A DNA stretch of 64,000 bases from positions 62,001 through 126,000 of the forward strand of contig JAJGBQ010000004.1 of the NCBI GenBank assembly GCA_022457065.1, read 5' to 3'. This stretch comes from Curvularia sp. ZM96. Its lineage: Eukaryota; Ascomycota; Dothideomycetes; Pleosporales; Pleosporaceae. The notes beneath the pieces are model-generated. The model saw only the letters and a list, made by a program, of their open reading frames with translations, was not told the origin of the DNA and did no database searches. Below, one piece after another: positions 11,066 to 22,150 of the stretch; the stretch's first letter is position 1, and each line of letters begins with the position of its first letter. The translations under genes were made by a program, and so were the position numbers.

Positions 11066-11256
11066 CTCCAGTATGCCAAGAGTAAATACTAGTAAACTCC
11101 CTATCCGAATTAATCGGTAGAGTCGTGAGACCTACGTTCGTTGACCAATGCCACTTTTAGGAAGCCACTGTGGCACGGGAATGAAGGGTAAATAGTTCAG
11201 GGCGGTCCTTTGATTTTCGGGTGGTGGTGCTGAGCGGCTGGGCTGAGTGCGGCTTT

Positions 11257-11265
11257 CTATTTATA
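11257..11265 (-). promoter_or_regulatory. TATA box of the second HET gene
   Basis: On the minus strand this reads TATAAATAG, a consensus TATA element, 192 bp upstream of the HET gene ATG at 11065. No experimental start site is known. Confidence 0.4.
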
Positions 11266-11549
11266 CCACTCAGGGCACTGCCACCACGCACGTGACTTAT
11301 AGTTTATCTCTATTGGTCAACCCTGAGAGCTGGGGGTGAACCCGCGCAGACAGCACTGTGGTAGGTCAGCAGGATGTTGCGCAAAGGATATCTCATCTCA
11401 CTTCAGGCTAGCCTGGTTGTTGCTCCCCTCAGCGCCCGAGTACCTAATTAGGCTGGGGCGATCTATCGCCATCGTATACTTGAGAAATACGTGCGGTGAT
11501 CGGTGCTTCGGCTGGACACTGGCGAGCATGTATATGGATTAAGAAGCAG

Positions 11550-13753
11550 GTTGTGAGTGGGCACCAAGACTCCCACGTCAAGTTGTTGAGCAACGAAGAT
11601 GAGCACCACAAGGACAGGTCTTCTACCCCGCACTCCAAGATCCTTGGCTTTCTACGCCAATTTCGACTAGGAATTCTTACTATCGTGTTTGGCTGTTGCC
11701 TTAACTGGCGATCTAATATTGAATACCGCAAGGTGGCCATGTACCACAGCCGGACTATCGCCGCCACGTATGGCTTACTTCACCTAATCCCCTTAGGTGG
11801 AGCAATCACACTTCTTATGCTTTAATGGACGAGCTACTTTGCGAGTTTTACAGATGACGACTCTACCACGCTGCAATTTGTAGCTAAATTACATGAAGTT
11901 TTCATGCAGGCATCTATTGTTGAGATTACCTTTTACCTCGTACGCACCCAAGTCATCAATGGGTTTGTCCCTCTCGGTTTATTGTCAGGTGCTCTCCAAG
12001 CGACACAACTGTGTTACATCTGGTCTCTGGATTACATATCGATATTCAAATCTCCAACTATCCAGGGATGGCGGAAGTGGTTCTTCGCTCTCGCAATTCC
12101 TGCTTTCATTCTCCTCATCTCTTTCGTCGGCCCGTCCAGCGCTATCTTGATGATTCCAAGATCAAACAGCCCACATAATCGTAAAGCAGTCACAAAATAT
12201 GCCCGCAACTCGACGGGTACGGTGTCCCTACTGATATATGTGCATTGCATAGATTCAGCTTGTAAGAGATTATCCTCATCTTATAACATATCACTAATTC
12301 CACCTTCGAATCAAAAAAGAGCCATCGAGCTTCAACAAGACGATCAAGACCAAAATCGATGGACGATACGAATTTGGGGAAGGGTTAAAAGGAACCTGGT
12401 ACAGTTCTTACATGACCCGAGATTCGACTGACCCACAGCTCGTTATTCTTGATCGAGTTCTGCGATTCTCTTCCTGGTCACCCGATCCCAAGTCGTGGAG
12501 CCCTTATGAGATGGGCAGCCCCCGCCAAGTAAATACAACAATACCTACACAGTACAGTTCCCGCAGTTTTATGGGCCTCACAAACGATCCGTTTTCCATG
12601 GTGTCACAAAACGGAACCGCAACAGTCAAGATGGCTTATCCTGTGGTGATGACTCAGTGTCAGCAACAATCATCTCCTGAAAATTCTGAGGGCAAGATTT
12701 ATTATCAACCGGACGCTGCTACGCTGACGATCTTTTTAACACTCGGCGCTCTTGCAGAAAAGATATCCAATTCTTCCGAAGTAGTCGAGGATTTCGGTGA
12801 AGAGCTGTATGCACCGCTCTGGACAACGTTGCCTCAATCCGGATCGACGTCGGTGTTTGTATTTTTCTTGTCTCGGGCCTTGTTGCATACAAATACATCG
12901 GACTACTCCTCGCCTTATGTGAATACATCATACTCACTCTCTTCGTTTCTCGGACGCACAAATTGAACACTCGATATCTATCCGATCAGAGTCATCAGTT
13001 GTAAACTGTCCGCTTTTTGGGATTTCGGAGACGTCCAGCTACAACAAGGTTTCACGGATGAATCGGTCAAGACTCTGTCATATACGAAGTCTCTCACACA
13101 TAACGCTAAACCAATAAGGATGAATATCAGCCATGTTGACACAATCCGAGGTGCATGTTTCCATCGCCAATTGAAAGAATCAATTCCGGATGTTCCACCA
13201 TATACTATGGAGCCTGAGGTCATGACGATCATGCTTTCACTAAGCGCTATCTTCTCTCGGCATCTCCAAAATTCCTCCTGTGTATCAACCTGGTGAAGGA
13301 TATTCTCGGGAAATCGATGATAAATCATTTGAAAAGGGACCTATGGTATGATACCCACCACCAGGAGTTGATGTAGCCGATACGACCGCTTTCAACTTTA
13401 CCCTGACCGACTATGGATATGGTTACGGAAACCGCTCAACATCTATCTATCTCGCCATGGCAGTTATGACCACATACTGCATCATCACCATTATCTATCT
13501 CATCTACACCATGGTCACAGGATCAATGTCAACAGCATGGAACTCCGGCATCGAGCCAGTTATGCTAGCGCTGCAGTCCAGAAAGCCAGGCCACCTCGGC
13601 CACACATCAGTTGGTATCAATTCAGTAAAGACGTTTGGCGAGAGTGTGGGGATAAGGGTTAATACTGATAATCAACATGAGCTGGTCTTTGCGCACGATA
13701 GTGATTTTAAAAAGAGAGGACTGAGCAAGATTGAAAGGAATAAAGAATACTAA
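11550..13753 (+). pseudogene. Decayed fungal multi-pass membrane protein gene
   Basis: Protein-like blocks of one family follow each other in shifting frames. They are LGILTIVFGCCLNWRSNIEY with LHLIPLGGAITLLML (11640-11822), then after a TAA stop at 11823 WTSYFASFTDDDS and ATQLCYIWSLDYISIFKSP (to about 12250), then KIDGRYEFGEGLKGTWY and LVILDRVLRFSSWSPDPKSW (12350-12960), a hydrophilic block (13020-13290) and a final helix MTTYCIITIIYLIYTMV with GINSVKTFGESVGIRV (13457-13753). Some frame changes could be introns, but the TAA inside a transmembrane segment, the missing ATG and additional stops argue for a broken gene. The intact family comprises large fungal membrane proteins of unknown function. 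An intron that removes 11793-11849 would be the alternative explanation of the first stop. Confidence 0.55.
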
Positions 13754-13755
13754 TA

Positions 13756-14070
13756 CCGGGAGGGCAAGTACAAAGAAGCGGAGGCGATGAACAGACAGAC
13801 GCTGGCGCGGAGGGAGAAGGTGCTTGGATCTGAGCATCTAGCCACGCTGATGAGCGTACACTGTCTTGCCCTCCTCTTTATATATTGGCGTGGCTACAAA
13901 GACGCCCTTGCTCTATACGACAGAGCATGCGCTGGGTACTAATCTGTCATTGGCATCGATCATCCTACTACTCGTGAATGTTACCAGCACTATGCGGACG
14001 TGCTCGCAATGGAACAGCAGGGTCAGCCTAACCTATCTCATAGGATAGCAGGGAGTGGCGTACAGGCAAA
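13756..14070 (+). pseudogene. TPR fragment of a kinesin-light-chain/NLR-type protein
   Basis: In one frame from 13756 this reads YREGKYKEAEAMNRQTLARR, EKVLGSEHLATLMSVHCLAL, YKDALALYDRACAGY, then a TAA stop, then SVIGIDHPTTRECYQHYADV. These are the tandem tetratricopeptide repeats typical of the C-terminal tail of fungal NB-ARC or nucleoside-phosphorylase NLR-like proteins. No nucleotide-binding domain lies upstream, so this is an isolated remnant with one internal stop. It follows the membrane-protein relic directly, in a frame not continuous with it. Confidence 0.6.
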
Positions 14071-14183
14071 GAGTTAAGACTACGGCGAGGGATAGCAATG
14101 ATAGGCATTAGAAGCTCAAAGTGGTCTGCACGATAATAACAAGAAACTGTACCATATTGCAGACTCCGCAATAGATAAATCAA

Positions 14184-16008
14184 TTAATCATCGCCTGTCC
14201 TTCTTTTTAAGGTACAAATCACACCTTCCTGCTGGACGAACCAATGATTACAAACACACCACTCCTTCTCTGGATAGGTCAATTCGATGTGAAACTCTCG
14301 GAGTAATTGCGGTACGACTTTTTGCATTTCGATCATTGCTATCGCAGAGGCGTAAAGTGATTAGTATTTCAAACTTCTCAAAAAAAAAACATAACAGAGA
14401 TAATGTCTTGACAAATTGCAACTAACTTGTCTCTAACGGCACAATAGAGATAGAGCCAGGACTAAATAGTTTGTGCACTCGCAAAGAAAACGGAACCCAA
14501 AAAACTCACAGATATTTCGACCAATGCATTTCCTACTCCCCCCGCCAAAGTTCAATTCGAGAATACTTTCCATCTGCTTCAAATGCGCCTCAGAAGCTTC
14601 GAGCCATCGTTCCGGTTTGAATTCTTCCGCATCAGGAAATGCTGCTGGATCTCTATTCGTCACCCACGGGTTGATGCCGACGATGGTGCCGCCAGGGATG
14701 AAGTGGCCATCGATCTTGATGCCCTCAGCGGGCACATGACGTTCCATCAGCAATCCGACAGACGGATGCATGCGCATAGCCTCCTTCAACACGGCGTTGT
14801 AATACGGTAGGTCATTCGTGGACTCCTTGTATTTGATGGGCGTGCTCAGTTTGCCTGCATTGTCGGCTGCGTCGAGCTCTTCAACTACCTTGGCCATGCA
14901 TTTGGGGTGGCGGCACAAGTAGTAAATCACTGCTCGAAGAGCTATGGCGGTGGTATCGCTTCCTGTAACAATAATAAGGTAAATTCAGTCGAAATTACTG
15001 AATTGCCACCCTGACAGGGCCCCCTTGGTGGAAAGACATACCTGCAAAAACATTTCCTGACAAGTGCACAATGATATCGCGGGTACTCATCTTCAGTGGA
15101 TCCGAAGACTTGACGTGTGCCCATCTCGAAAGCATATCTCTACCCTCCACATCGGCGTTGATGAGTTCTCCGTCCCGCTTAATCGACGCCCGTCCGTTAA
15201 TCGCCTTGAGTGTAAACACGAGTACCTGATTCCACGTTTCCATCGCTGGCATCAACATGGTAAACAACGGGTTCCCCAAAAGGTACTTGTGATACTCGGG
15301 AACCTGCCCGCACAGAGCAGCGTAGGTGAGCATACCCTCGATCGCCTTCATCATGCCATCCACATCCCTGCCTTGGTCTAAGAACCCCAGTTTGCTCGCA
15401 AATGTGACCTCGCCGACGACGTCAAACGCAAAGTATTGTAGCCAAGCTCCCAGGTCGAATGGCTTTTGGATCCTTGCGAACTCGTCGAGCTTCTGCATGA
15501 ACAGCGATATGCAAGAGTCAATCGCCTCTTCTGACTCGAGAATGTTTGGCAGACTGTAGGCGGCGCCAACCTTGCGTTTTTCCACTCGATGGTAATTTGG
15601 ATCTCGTGTCGAGAACAGGTTCATCTCGGGCTTCTTCTTCCACGACACGCTTTGGATAGGATAGAATGCTGACTTTGTAAAGTTCTCCTTAATATTGTAG
15701 ATAACAGGAATATAGGAAGGATCGGCAATGGAAACATGGTTGGGTGCAATGCGGACCAGAGTACCGTATTTTCGATGCAAGTCTATTGCAGTCAGGTGTG
15801 CTGTCCCCTTCCAGACATCATACAATCTCCAGAACTTGGTGCACGCAGCTACTGGCGGGCCTGGAATCGAGACTAAGTGTCGTTGAAACTTATTCCAAAC
15901 CAGACGAAGAACAATAAAGGCAGCAATAAGCTGCAATGGGTGGGTGATAGCGAGTGTCCGCACCTGTGAGAGCAATGCAGCGTTTTGCGAGTGAGTCGCT
16001 GGTGCCAT
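14184..16008 (-). CDS. Cytochrome P450 (pisatin-demethylase-like), 524 aa
   Basis: Three exons: 16008-15042, 14962-14510, 14338-14184. Splicing restores the I-helix (NVFAG joined to SDTTA) and extends the protein past the heme loop to SMIEMQKVVPQLLREFHIEL and an acceptable C-terminus. The N-terminus has a membrane anchor (LQLIAAFIVLRLVWNKF) followed by the proline-rich hinge SIPGPPVAA. The ExxR motif is KEAMR, the PERF-type motif is FKPERW, and the heme-binding loop is FGGGSRKCIGR with the cysteine ligand. Overall it resembles the CYP57/pisatin demethylase type that oxidises phenolic or aromatic substrates, sometimes plant defence compounds. The second intron (171 nt) is longer than others here. 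It stands alone in a repeat-rich region, so its substrate is unknown. Confidence 0.88.
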
Positions 16009-17149
16009 CGCTGGTAAATTTTCGTTCTGCGGGAATGGAACTAACGAGACTAAAATTATGGTAGACTACTGTCTTGACGGTTACCTACTATATATCTTGT
16101 GCCTCTCCCAATATATTACAAACAAGGAAATTCATCCATTTGCGCGACAAAGACAGGTCACGTTCCGAACACGGCAGATTCTCTACTGGCCATGATCCGA
16201 CCACTAGATCGAGGTATGAATTATTGGATGATCTGCGATTTACTGCAGCTGCATACAGATAGAGATATTTGACCCACCTAGGCGAAGCCTCCAATTCGGT
16301 GGCATTCTGGCACAAGTGGAGATCCAGTGGCGGGGTAAGTAGAAGAACAAATTAAAAACGCTGACCAAGCGCGTTGCCAAGACCAGTTTTCTGACTTGAT
16401 GGTGGTACCGCCAAGTCAGATACAGCTGGTGGGTGTAAGCGCTAAGAACATTAAGATAACTGATTCCCACAAGTACACAGTCTTTACGCCCTGATCAGTA
16501 TGAGGTGGCGAAAGAGGTCTAATTTAGGGCGGTAAATAGGTGTAAGACGTTTAGTAGACAGGAATGAAGATATCAAAGATAGTATTAAGACGAATCCTTA
16601 AGGTTTATCCTAAGTATCAGATAGTAGTTTTATACTAGTTGTATGGGCTCTTGGCCTCACTAGCCCAAGGGATACCTAATGGGGGCCCAAGGGCTGTCCT
16701 TTGGATCTCAATCCCAAGTCGCGTGACAGGTACCTAGTTCTCTCTATCCTCTCTCTATAATCCTAATCCTTCTTCTCTCTCCGTGATTAAAGTAAACATA
16801 AAGCCCTTTGCTCTTGCTTCCTGACACCTGACGGGCTAGCTGCGTGTGCATCTCTTCTTTTTCTCTTTCCATCTCCTGTCTTATAACACCTGACGCCTAA
16901 GCCGCGTATATATCATCTTTCTTTTCCTATCTTTCTTCTTCTACCCTTTCTTTTTATTACGTAACCTCTATATCTATTCACTCTCACTTATCTTCTCTCG
17001 CTCGTTCCGTCCGCGGTTCTATTCAGCGGATAACAGGTTTCCCTTCCTCTCCTTTTACCCCTTCCCTACTCATATAATCCCCCCTCTCTCTAGATACGGT
17101 AACCCTAACGCTTGCTTAGATCTAGCTCCCTAACCGTATCTTAACTCTG
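16009..17149. other. Pyrimidine-rich intergenic region
   Basis: No gene was recognised. From about 16730 to 17100 the + strand is strongly C/T-rich, with imperfectly repeated CACCTGACG...GCTA...GCGT blocks near 16828 and 16889. The left 300 bp presumably hold the P450 promoter. Confidence 0.4.
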
Positions 17150-17404
17150 TTAACCTACTAAGTAAATATACAGCCCTTCTACCCAGCTTTTACTGTCTTC
17201 CCCATCCAACGCACCCTGCGGATAACTCTTCTTCTGCAACAAATACACCTGAATCTCAGCTGGCGAAAAGACAGCCTCAGGTAGCGCATCAGCAAACTGC
17301 CTCGCCATCCGCGTAAGCTGCCCTGGCGGCAACGTTGCAAAGTTTGGTCTCGCAGCAAGGGGAGGAAGAACTACTGCTGCTGACGACTGGTTACCTGTGG
17401 CCAC
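17150..17404 (-). pseudogene. BCS1-like AAA ATPase C-terminal fragment
   Basis: The frame reads LPPGQLTRMARQFADALPEA, VFSPAEIQVYLLQKKSYPQG and ALDGEDSKSWVEGL. This is the small alpha-helical lid that ends fungal BCS1-like AAA+ proteins. The Walker A, Walker B and N-terminal BCS1 regions are absent from the surrounding sequence, so only the tail survives. Upstream sequence is C/T-rich and non-coding. I treat it as a relic rather than a short gene. Confidence 0.55.
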
Positions 17405-18667
17405 CCCTACCCAGTCTCCTTCTTCCTCTTATGATTACTACTACCCTTCTTTTCTAATGTATATTTCTTTTCTCCTCCTTCACCATCATCACACTTCTTA
17501 CCATCCGCCTTATCACTATAGATGCATAATAATGTGATCGAATGAGCGCGCTGACCCATGGAACGAAATGGAACGGTGCCTAGTTGACAGCCGCAGCTGA
17601 ATGCAAACGCGCGAGTTAGTAAGCTCTGTAACTTCTAATAACTTAAGATCTTATAATAGACACAGATTACTCACTAGCCTAAGCTTTAGCTAAGCTAAGT
17701 AATGTAGCTGCGCTAATCTCGCTCGTTTTTGGCACCAAGTAAGTTAGTCTACCATGTTTTAATAAGGTAGACTAAGCTTGCCCGCAGCACTATTATAAAG
17801 GCTCTAAAGCTGTATACTATCTTAGATCGCATTTGTGTTAGGCAGCATTCACATGTTATCTTTAGTAAAAGCTATTCCATGGAATAAAGTACATGCATTA
17901 GGACTGAATAAAAGATAGGGTGAACTTAATAACAAGATAACCCTCATCGTCGATCTGATGTCAATACCGTCACATATCTCTCTATTTAGGTTTTCTTGTA
18001 GCTAATAACCGTCCTAGCCCAAGACGTGAATGCAAAGCCATGTTAGGCATGTCTGCAAGTTCTCTAATATGCTGGATTATATGGAGCAAGTCGATGTTTC
18101 CCCTCCTTTGCCTTCGCTACCCTTTTGCGGCGTTATACTGCTGTGTCATAATTACAGAATACTTACGCTTTTGATTGCGCTTATGGGGAGTAAGCAAGCA
18201 CTAAGGACGTAGCTTGAAACGCTGCGCCATAACCCTTTCGACTACGCTATAGTCATGTGATATGCACTATAATCTATATGCCTTAGCACTACTAAGAATA
18301 TGGCAGAAACGACGATGTATTACGCCTCTTTCGTCACCTCATACTGGTTAGGCCTTTTCAGCTAATCTAACAGAAATCATTACTAACGATAACTCCCCTG
18401 ATCGACTAAGAGAGATTTTGGTACGCTAACAGCTGCTTAACCGTCATTCTCAGTGAGGGGTTATTGGATACTTGATGGTGATTAAAGGGAGCTGTCGCGC
18501 CATCAGCACTCTTTCCTCGTCTTCTTGGTCTTATTACCAGCTCAACCTTGAAGCATCAGCAAGCTAAAGCAGTAAACCAATTCAATCTCTTCAGTCAAGC
18601 TTAACCTTGAAACCAGAACGTTCTTTCATCTTATTCCACCTTCATTAAGCCAAACGGCAGCACCAAA
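17405..18667. other. Intergenic region upstream of the defensin-like gene
   Basis: A/T-rich and without a supported coding frame. The last 150 bp (about 18530-18667) are C/A-rich and free of in-frame starts, typical of a fungal 5' leader for the gene that follows. Confidence 0.4.
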
Positions 18668-19112
18668 ATGAAGTTCTCTACTATTACTCTCTTCACCACT
18701 ACTCTCTTCGCCTTCAGTGCAGTCGCAGCTCCCGCGGTTGAGTCCAATGCTGTTCCTGAACCCCTAGAGGAGGGAGTTCTTCACATTTTTGAGGATGGCA
18801 GCACGCTCCTTAAGCGTGGCTACGGCTGCAACGCCATTGGCTCTGACGATGAAGGCATTTGCAACTTCCACGTGAGTATCCATATTATAGATTCTTTCTG
18901 CTTCATTATCAAAGGCGTTACTAACATAATAACTTCAAGTGCGTCAACGACGTTACATTCAAATGCGCCAATGGCAAGATACTCAGACCCTACAAGGGTG
19001 AGTGTGGTGGATTCCTTGGGGGGTAAGTGCCCTCTTTCTTAGCTGATAACAGTCTTGATCACTAACTTGACAATTTAGAGTTTGCCAGTGTGTATACAAC
19101 GAGCGCTGCTAG
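18668..19112 (+). CDS. Plectasin-type defensin-like prepropeptide, 106 aa
   Basis: Three exons: 18668-18871, 18940-19022, 19079-19112, all GT-AG. Residues 1-20 form a signal peptide (MKFSTITLFTTTLFAFSAVA). An acidic propeptide follows, ending in the Kex2-type site LLKR at 47-50. The mature peptide is 56 residues and opens GYGCN. Its cysteines are at 54, 65, 69, 77, 90, 98, 100 and 106. C54-x10-C65-x3-C69 and the late GEC...CxC (90, 98, 100) form the cysteine-stabilised alpha-beta pattern of fungal defensins; the first two spacings equal those of plectasin. Residues 77 and 106 could form a fourth disulfide. Fungal defensins of this class are secreted antibacterial peptides that bind lipid II; this role is inferred here. 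The frame and splice sites are intact. Confidence 0.82.
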
Positions 19113-19861
19113 ATAGCTGTTACGATCATCAATCTACATACTTTGGCAACTCAGAGAGTTAGTCAGTAGTAGATTACGGCTTAGGGATGTAAGAGAATGG
19201 ATTTACGCCTGAATGCGAGATGGCTGCTGAGATTTGTCCCCGTGTTTTTGAAATTTGTTGTCAACCGAATTACTAAATTGCTTTACATTGACACGACTCA
19301 ATGCCTTCAAGGGTGTAATTGTATTTTTCAAAGTTATTCTATTAATCCTTCCTATATATTAAAAGTACACTATTTCATCCTTTACACAATATTTTCCATG
19401 CTATATTACAGCTTCTGATGATTACATCCGCATTCACAAGCAGCATCATGTGCTTCCTGATAGCGGTAGTGCTCTGCAACACCACTAAGTATCGCGTTGA
19501 CGACTAAGGTTAAGAACCCAAGTACCGCTTAAATTGGTGGTATATTGTTGCGACGGCCTAACCCACGAGTAATATTAGAAAGATCTCTAAAGTAAAAAGG
19601 GTGAAGTGAGTTAGGGATAGTCTTGACTGCTGCAAGTAATGGAAAATAGGAAGATTCGAGGAGAAGACGATTCACCACTAAATGACGCTCGTTTTGTGTT
19701 GCCAGATGCTATTTTTACTCTTGCTAACAATTACCCTAACGCTCCACACCTTAGGAACCCTCTCTACCTTCTCCACAACGCCACTAACTTTCTGTAGCGT
19801 CCATCCTCTGTTTTAAGGCTTTAGAGGCTTTGGAATTCCATAACTAGGAGATGGACAATCA
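19113..19861. other. Intergenic region, no gene recognised
   Basis: 3' flank of the defensin-like gene followed by A/T-rich sequence. Small frames have no recognisable content. Confidence 0.4.
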
Positions 19862-20173
19862 TCAAATCGTAATCTGATCCGCCCAGACAATCCAGCTGCG
19901 GCCATCAGATCCCGGAGCGGGGCAGCCGATGCAGACATAGTACTGTCTTCCAGTGTTCGGTCCCTTTTGGGTGACGGCGAGCTGAGTCCTCTGCGAAGAG
20001 CTGCAGTTGCGACAAGCTGGCAACCGGGGTGCAGGTGTGGCTACTACGGCAGTCTTGGGAATGTGATTAGCATAGGTGATGAAACGCACTATGAGAGAGG
20101 GTTCACACACTGTTTGTTGGTAGGTATAGTAGTGATTGTGTACTTCTTTCTTCTTGCGTGAAAAGAAACCCAT
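19862..20173 (-). CDS. GRF-type zinc-finger small protein, 103 aa (or about 84 aa if spliced)
   Basis: The C-terminal half matches the GRF zinc finger: ACRNCSSSQRTQLAV, then KGPNTGRQYYVC, GCPAPGSDGRSWIVWADQ. The CxxC, the GPNxGRxYYxC signature and the final W-AD are all present. GRF fingers bind single-stranded nucleic acid and occur in APE2, topoisomerase III and many small fungal proteins. The N-terminus is basic (FSRKKKEVHNHYY). A possible in-frame intron lies between QQT and TAVVATPAP: it starts GTGTGTGAACC, has a GCTAATCAC branch-like site and ends CCCAAG, so both the unspliced and spliced products keep the finger. Its role is unknown. Confidence 0.7.
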   Translation of the reverse strand: MGFFSRKKKEVHNHYYTYQQTVCEPSLIVRFITYANHIPKTAVVATPAPRLPACRNCSSSQRTQLAVTQKGPNTGRQYYVCIGCPAPGSDGRSWIVWADQITI

Positions 20174-21410
20174 GGTGTGCTGAGTATCAGAAGGTCTTAG
20201 TCAGTTGCTGGGGAAGAAGGGATAGAGGAGCTCTGGAAAGGGATTTTTGGAGCTACGTATTAGGATGACGGCCGGTACTTGTACCCAGCTTGCGCATTTG
20301 GAAGGCTGCGACAAAGTGTACCGCTCACCTGCATGAAAGCAAGCCACGAAACGGTAAAAGCAGGTGAAAGCCAATCGTCTGTGCCGATCTTCTCTAAATA
20401 GTATACATGTCAGCGCTTATATAGATCACGTGCTCAATTGGACTGACTTACCGCATGTGCAGCCTTGTCCAGTTATCTATCGCGACATGTTCAATAACTA
20501 GGACCAAGTAGTGACTATATGTCTGTAAAGAGCTCAGTATTAATTGGGGATATCTATTTCATAGAACTAAGCAACCTCATTTCCTTTCAATTTCAAACTC
20601 TATAATTATGAAGAATGTTTTGTATAAAAGTTGTCAAGTACCAAAGCTTCAGTTTCTCGTACAGTTACTAGCGAATGCGGCTTCACCTCTGCGCGTGACC
20701 GCAAAACAATCGACATGATTGGCCAGTAATTGATAAAATGATAACTAGACTCGAGCTAGCCTACCTGCAGTGGTGAAGCCACAATCGCTAGCGGCTGTAT
20801 GAAGGTGGAAACTACTGGTCGAATAGCGCCACACTCTACCAACTGCATACTCTGAAACTTGTAATGAACGAGGTAGGAACGAACAGCTGATGCTTGTCCA
20901 AAGTAGTGGAATACTTTTAGCGCCCTGAGTATTAGCTAGGACAGGCCTGGTTCGAGTAGGGCCGATTGCCGACCCGTATCGGCCATACTCTTGCGCTAGA
21001 GGCGACGTTTTCTATCAGTCACGGTGTGCTCGAGGGCACGAGGACGGGGTGGGTTGGACAAGGGATCAACGGCGGGTCTGCAGAGTTGTATGGGGCGGCG
21101 CAACGATCCATTTTTATCACATCTGAGATGCTGCTGCGCAGGGTTCTCCGCTACACATAGAGGGATAGTAGCCCTGCTCCCAATTCGAGCCAGGTTTCGG
21201 TTGTCCTAATGCGCTGTACAGCCACATAGCACACACAGCCACGCAGCCACAGATCTAGTGTTAGCAGCGATAGGTTACAGCTAAGCTGCTTTGAGCTAGG
21301 TGCCCAGGTTATCCTTTTCTACCACTTCCAGCAGGTAGACTTAGAATTAACTAGCATAGAAGCACAACAACCTCTCAAGCTCAAGCGCAGTGCTTAGAAT
21401 ATAATAATAA
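20174..21410. other. Intergenic region, no gene recognised
   Basis: Low-information, A/T-rich sequence up to the left edge of the family A LTR. A G/C-richer island at about 20950-21210 contains short frames but nothing identifiable. Confidence 0.35.
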
Positions 21411-21598
21411 TGTTAGACTACCCACTAGGTAGAGTACAGCACGAGATGGATCAGACGAATAGGCAAGAAATCAGTTGTATTAATACAAGACAAATTACTT
21501 GTAAGCTACTCTAGTAATTGTAGAATATATATAGTCCTCAGCTAACTAAGACAGGTAAGGATGCTCTAGGTTGGCCCAAACTAGGCCAGATCCTAACA
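21411..21598 (-). repeat. Solo LTR, family A, copy 2 (188 bp, inverted)
   Basis: Ends are TGTTAG and CTAACA, a perfect 6-bp terminal inverted match. Read on the minus strand it aligns along its whole 188 bp with the copy at 8384-8571, including TTAGTTAGCT, AATTACTAGAGTAGCTTAC, GTATTAATACAACT and CTTGCCTATTCGTCT. No clear target-site duplication remains. Confidence 0.78.
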
Positions 21599-21639
21599 AT
21601 TAGACAGTGGTGTGAAGGGCTGCGCCCAGGTTGCTATGG

Positions 21640-21977
21640 GCTGAAGCCTAACAGGAGACTGTAAGGAACCAAAAGTTATTGTATTGCTTAGGGAAGAGGC
21701 CTATCAGTCTATCTACTCTACTTATAGGGCCCTACACGTGATCAGACTATAATAGGTTAGGCGTAGCCTTAACCCATTACACAGGTACTCTACCAAGAAG
21801 ATCACATGACAACAGAACACGTGACTCATACGAGTCACGTGGCTTTCTCTTTCTATACAAGTAAGAGGGGGTATAAAGAAAGTATGTACTTAGCCTATCT
21901 TCTTCTTTTCTTTATCTTTCTTCTTCTGTACGATAGGTGAATGCATACTCGTTAGTTAGGCCTCTCCGCCCATAACA
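21640..21977 (-). repeat. Dispersed repeat family B, copy 2
   Basis: On the minus strand it begins TGTTATGGGCGGAGAGG at 21977 and runs parallel to the copy at 4935. It contains a strong hairpin at 21818-21841 (CACGTGACTC, a 4-base loop, GAGTCACGTG). It lies directly beside the family A LTR, which suggests nested or composite insertion. The boundary near 21640 is a guess. Confidence 0.55.
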
Positions 21978-22150
21978 AGTGGCATGCTGTTAAGGCTAAT
22001 GCTATAGAATAGCAGTATGCTGTTAAGGCTAATGCTGTCCATAACCTCGCGCACAGACTAATTTTTAAGCAGTGTTACTACAATATCCAGCCCTCTAATA
22101 TATATAGTATCAAGAGAGGTGATTCTTTTAATTTGTTACTCGTAACAGCT

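Noticed and set aside
14433..14500. Read-through C-terminus of the first P450 after the heme loop
   Set aside because: It runs into unrelated sequence directly after a consensus donor; a downstream exon supplies the conserved P450 C-terminus.
20966..21209. G/C-rich island with overlapping short frames
   Set aside because: Neither frame shows a motif, and the frames contradict each other; may be an old gene fragment, but not supportable.
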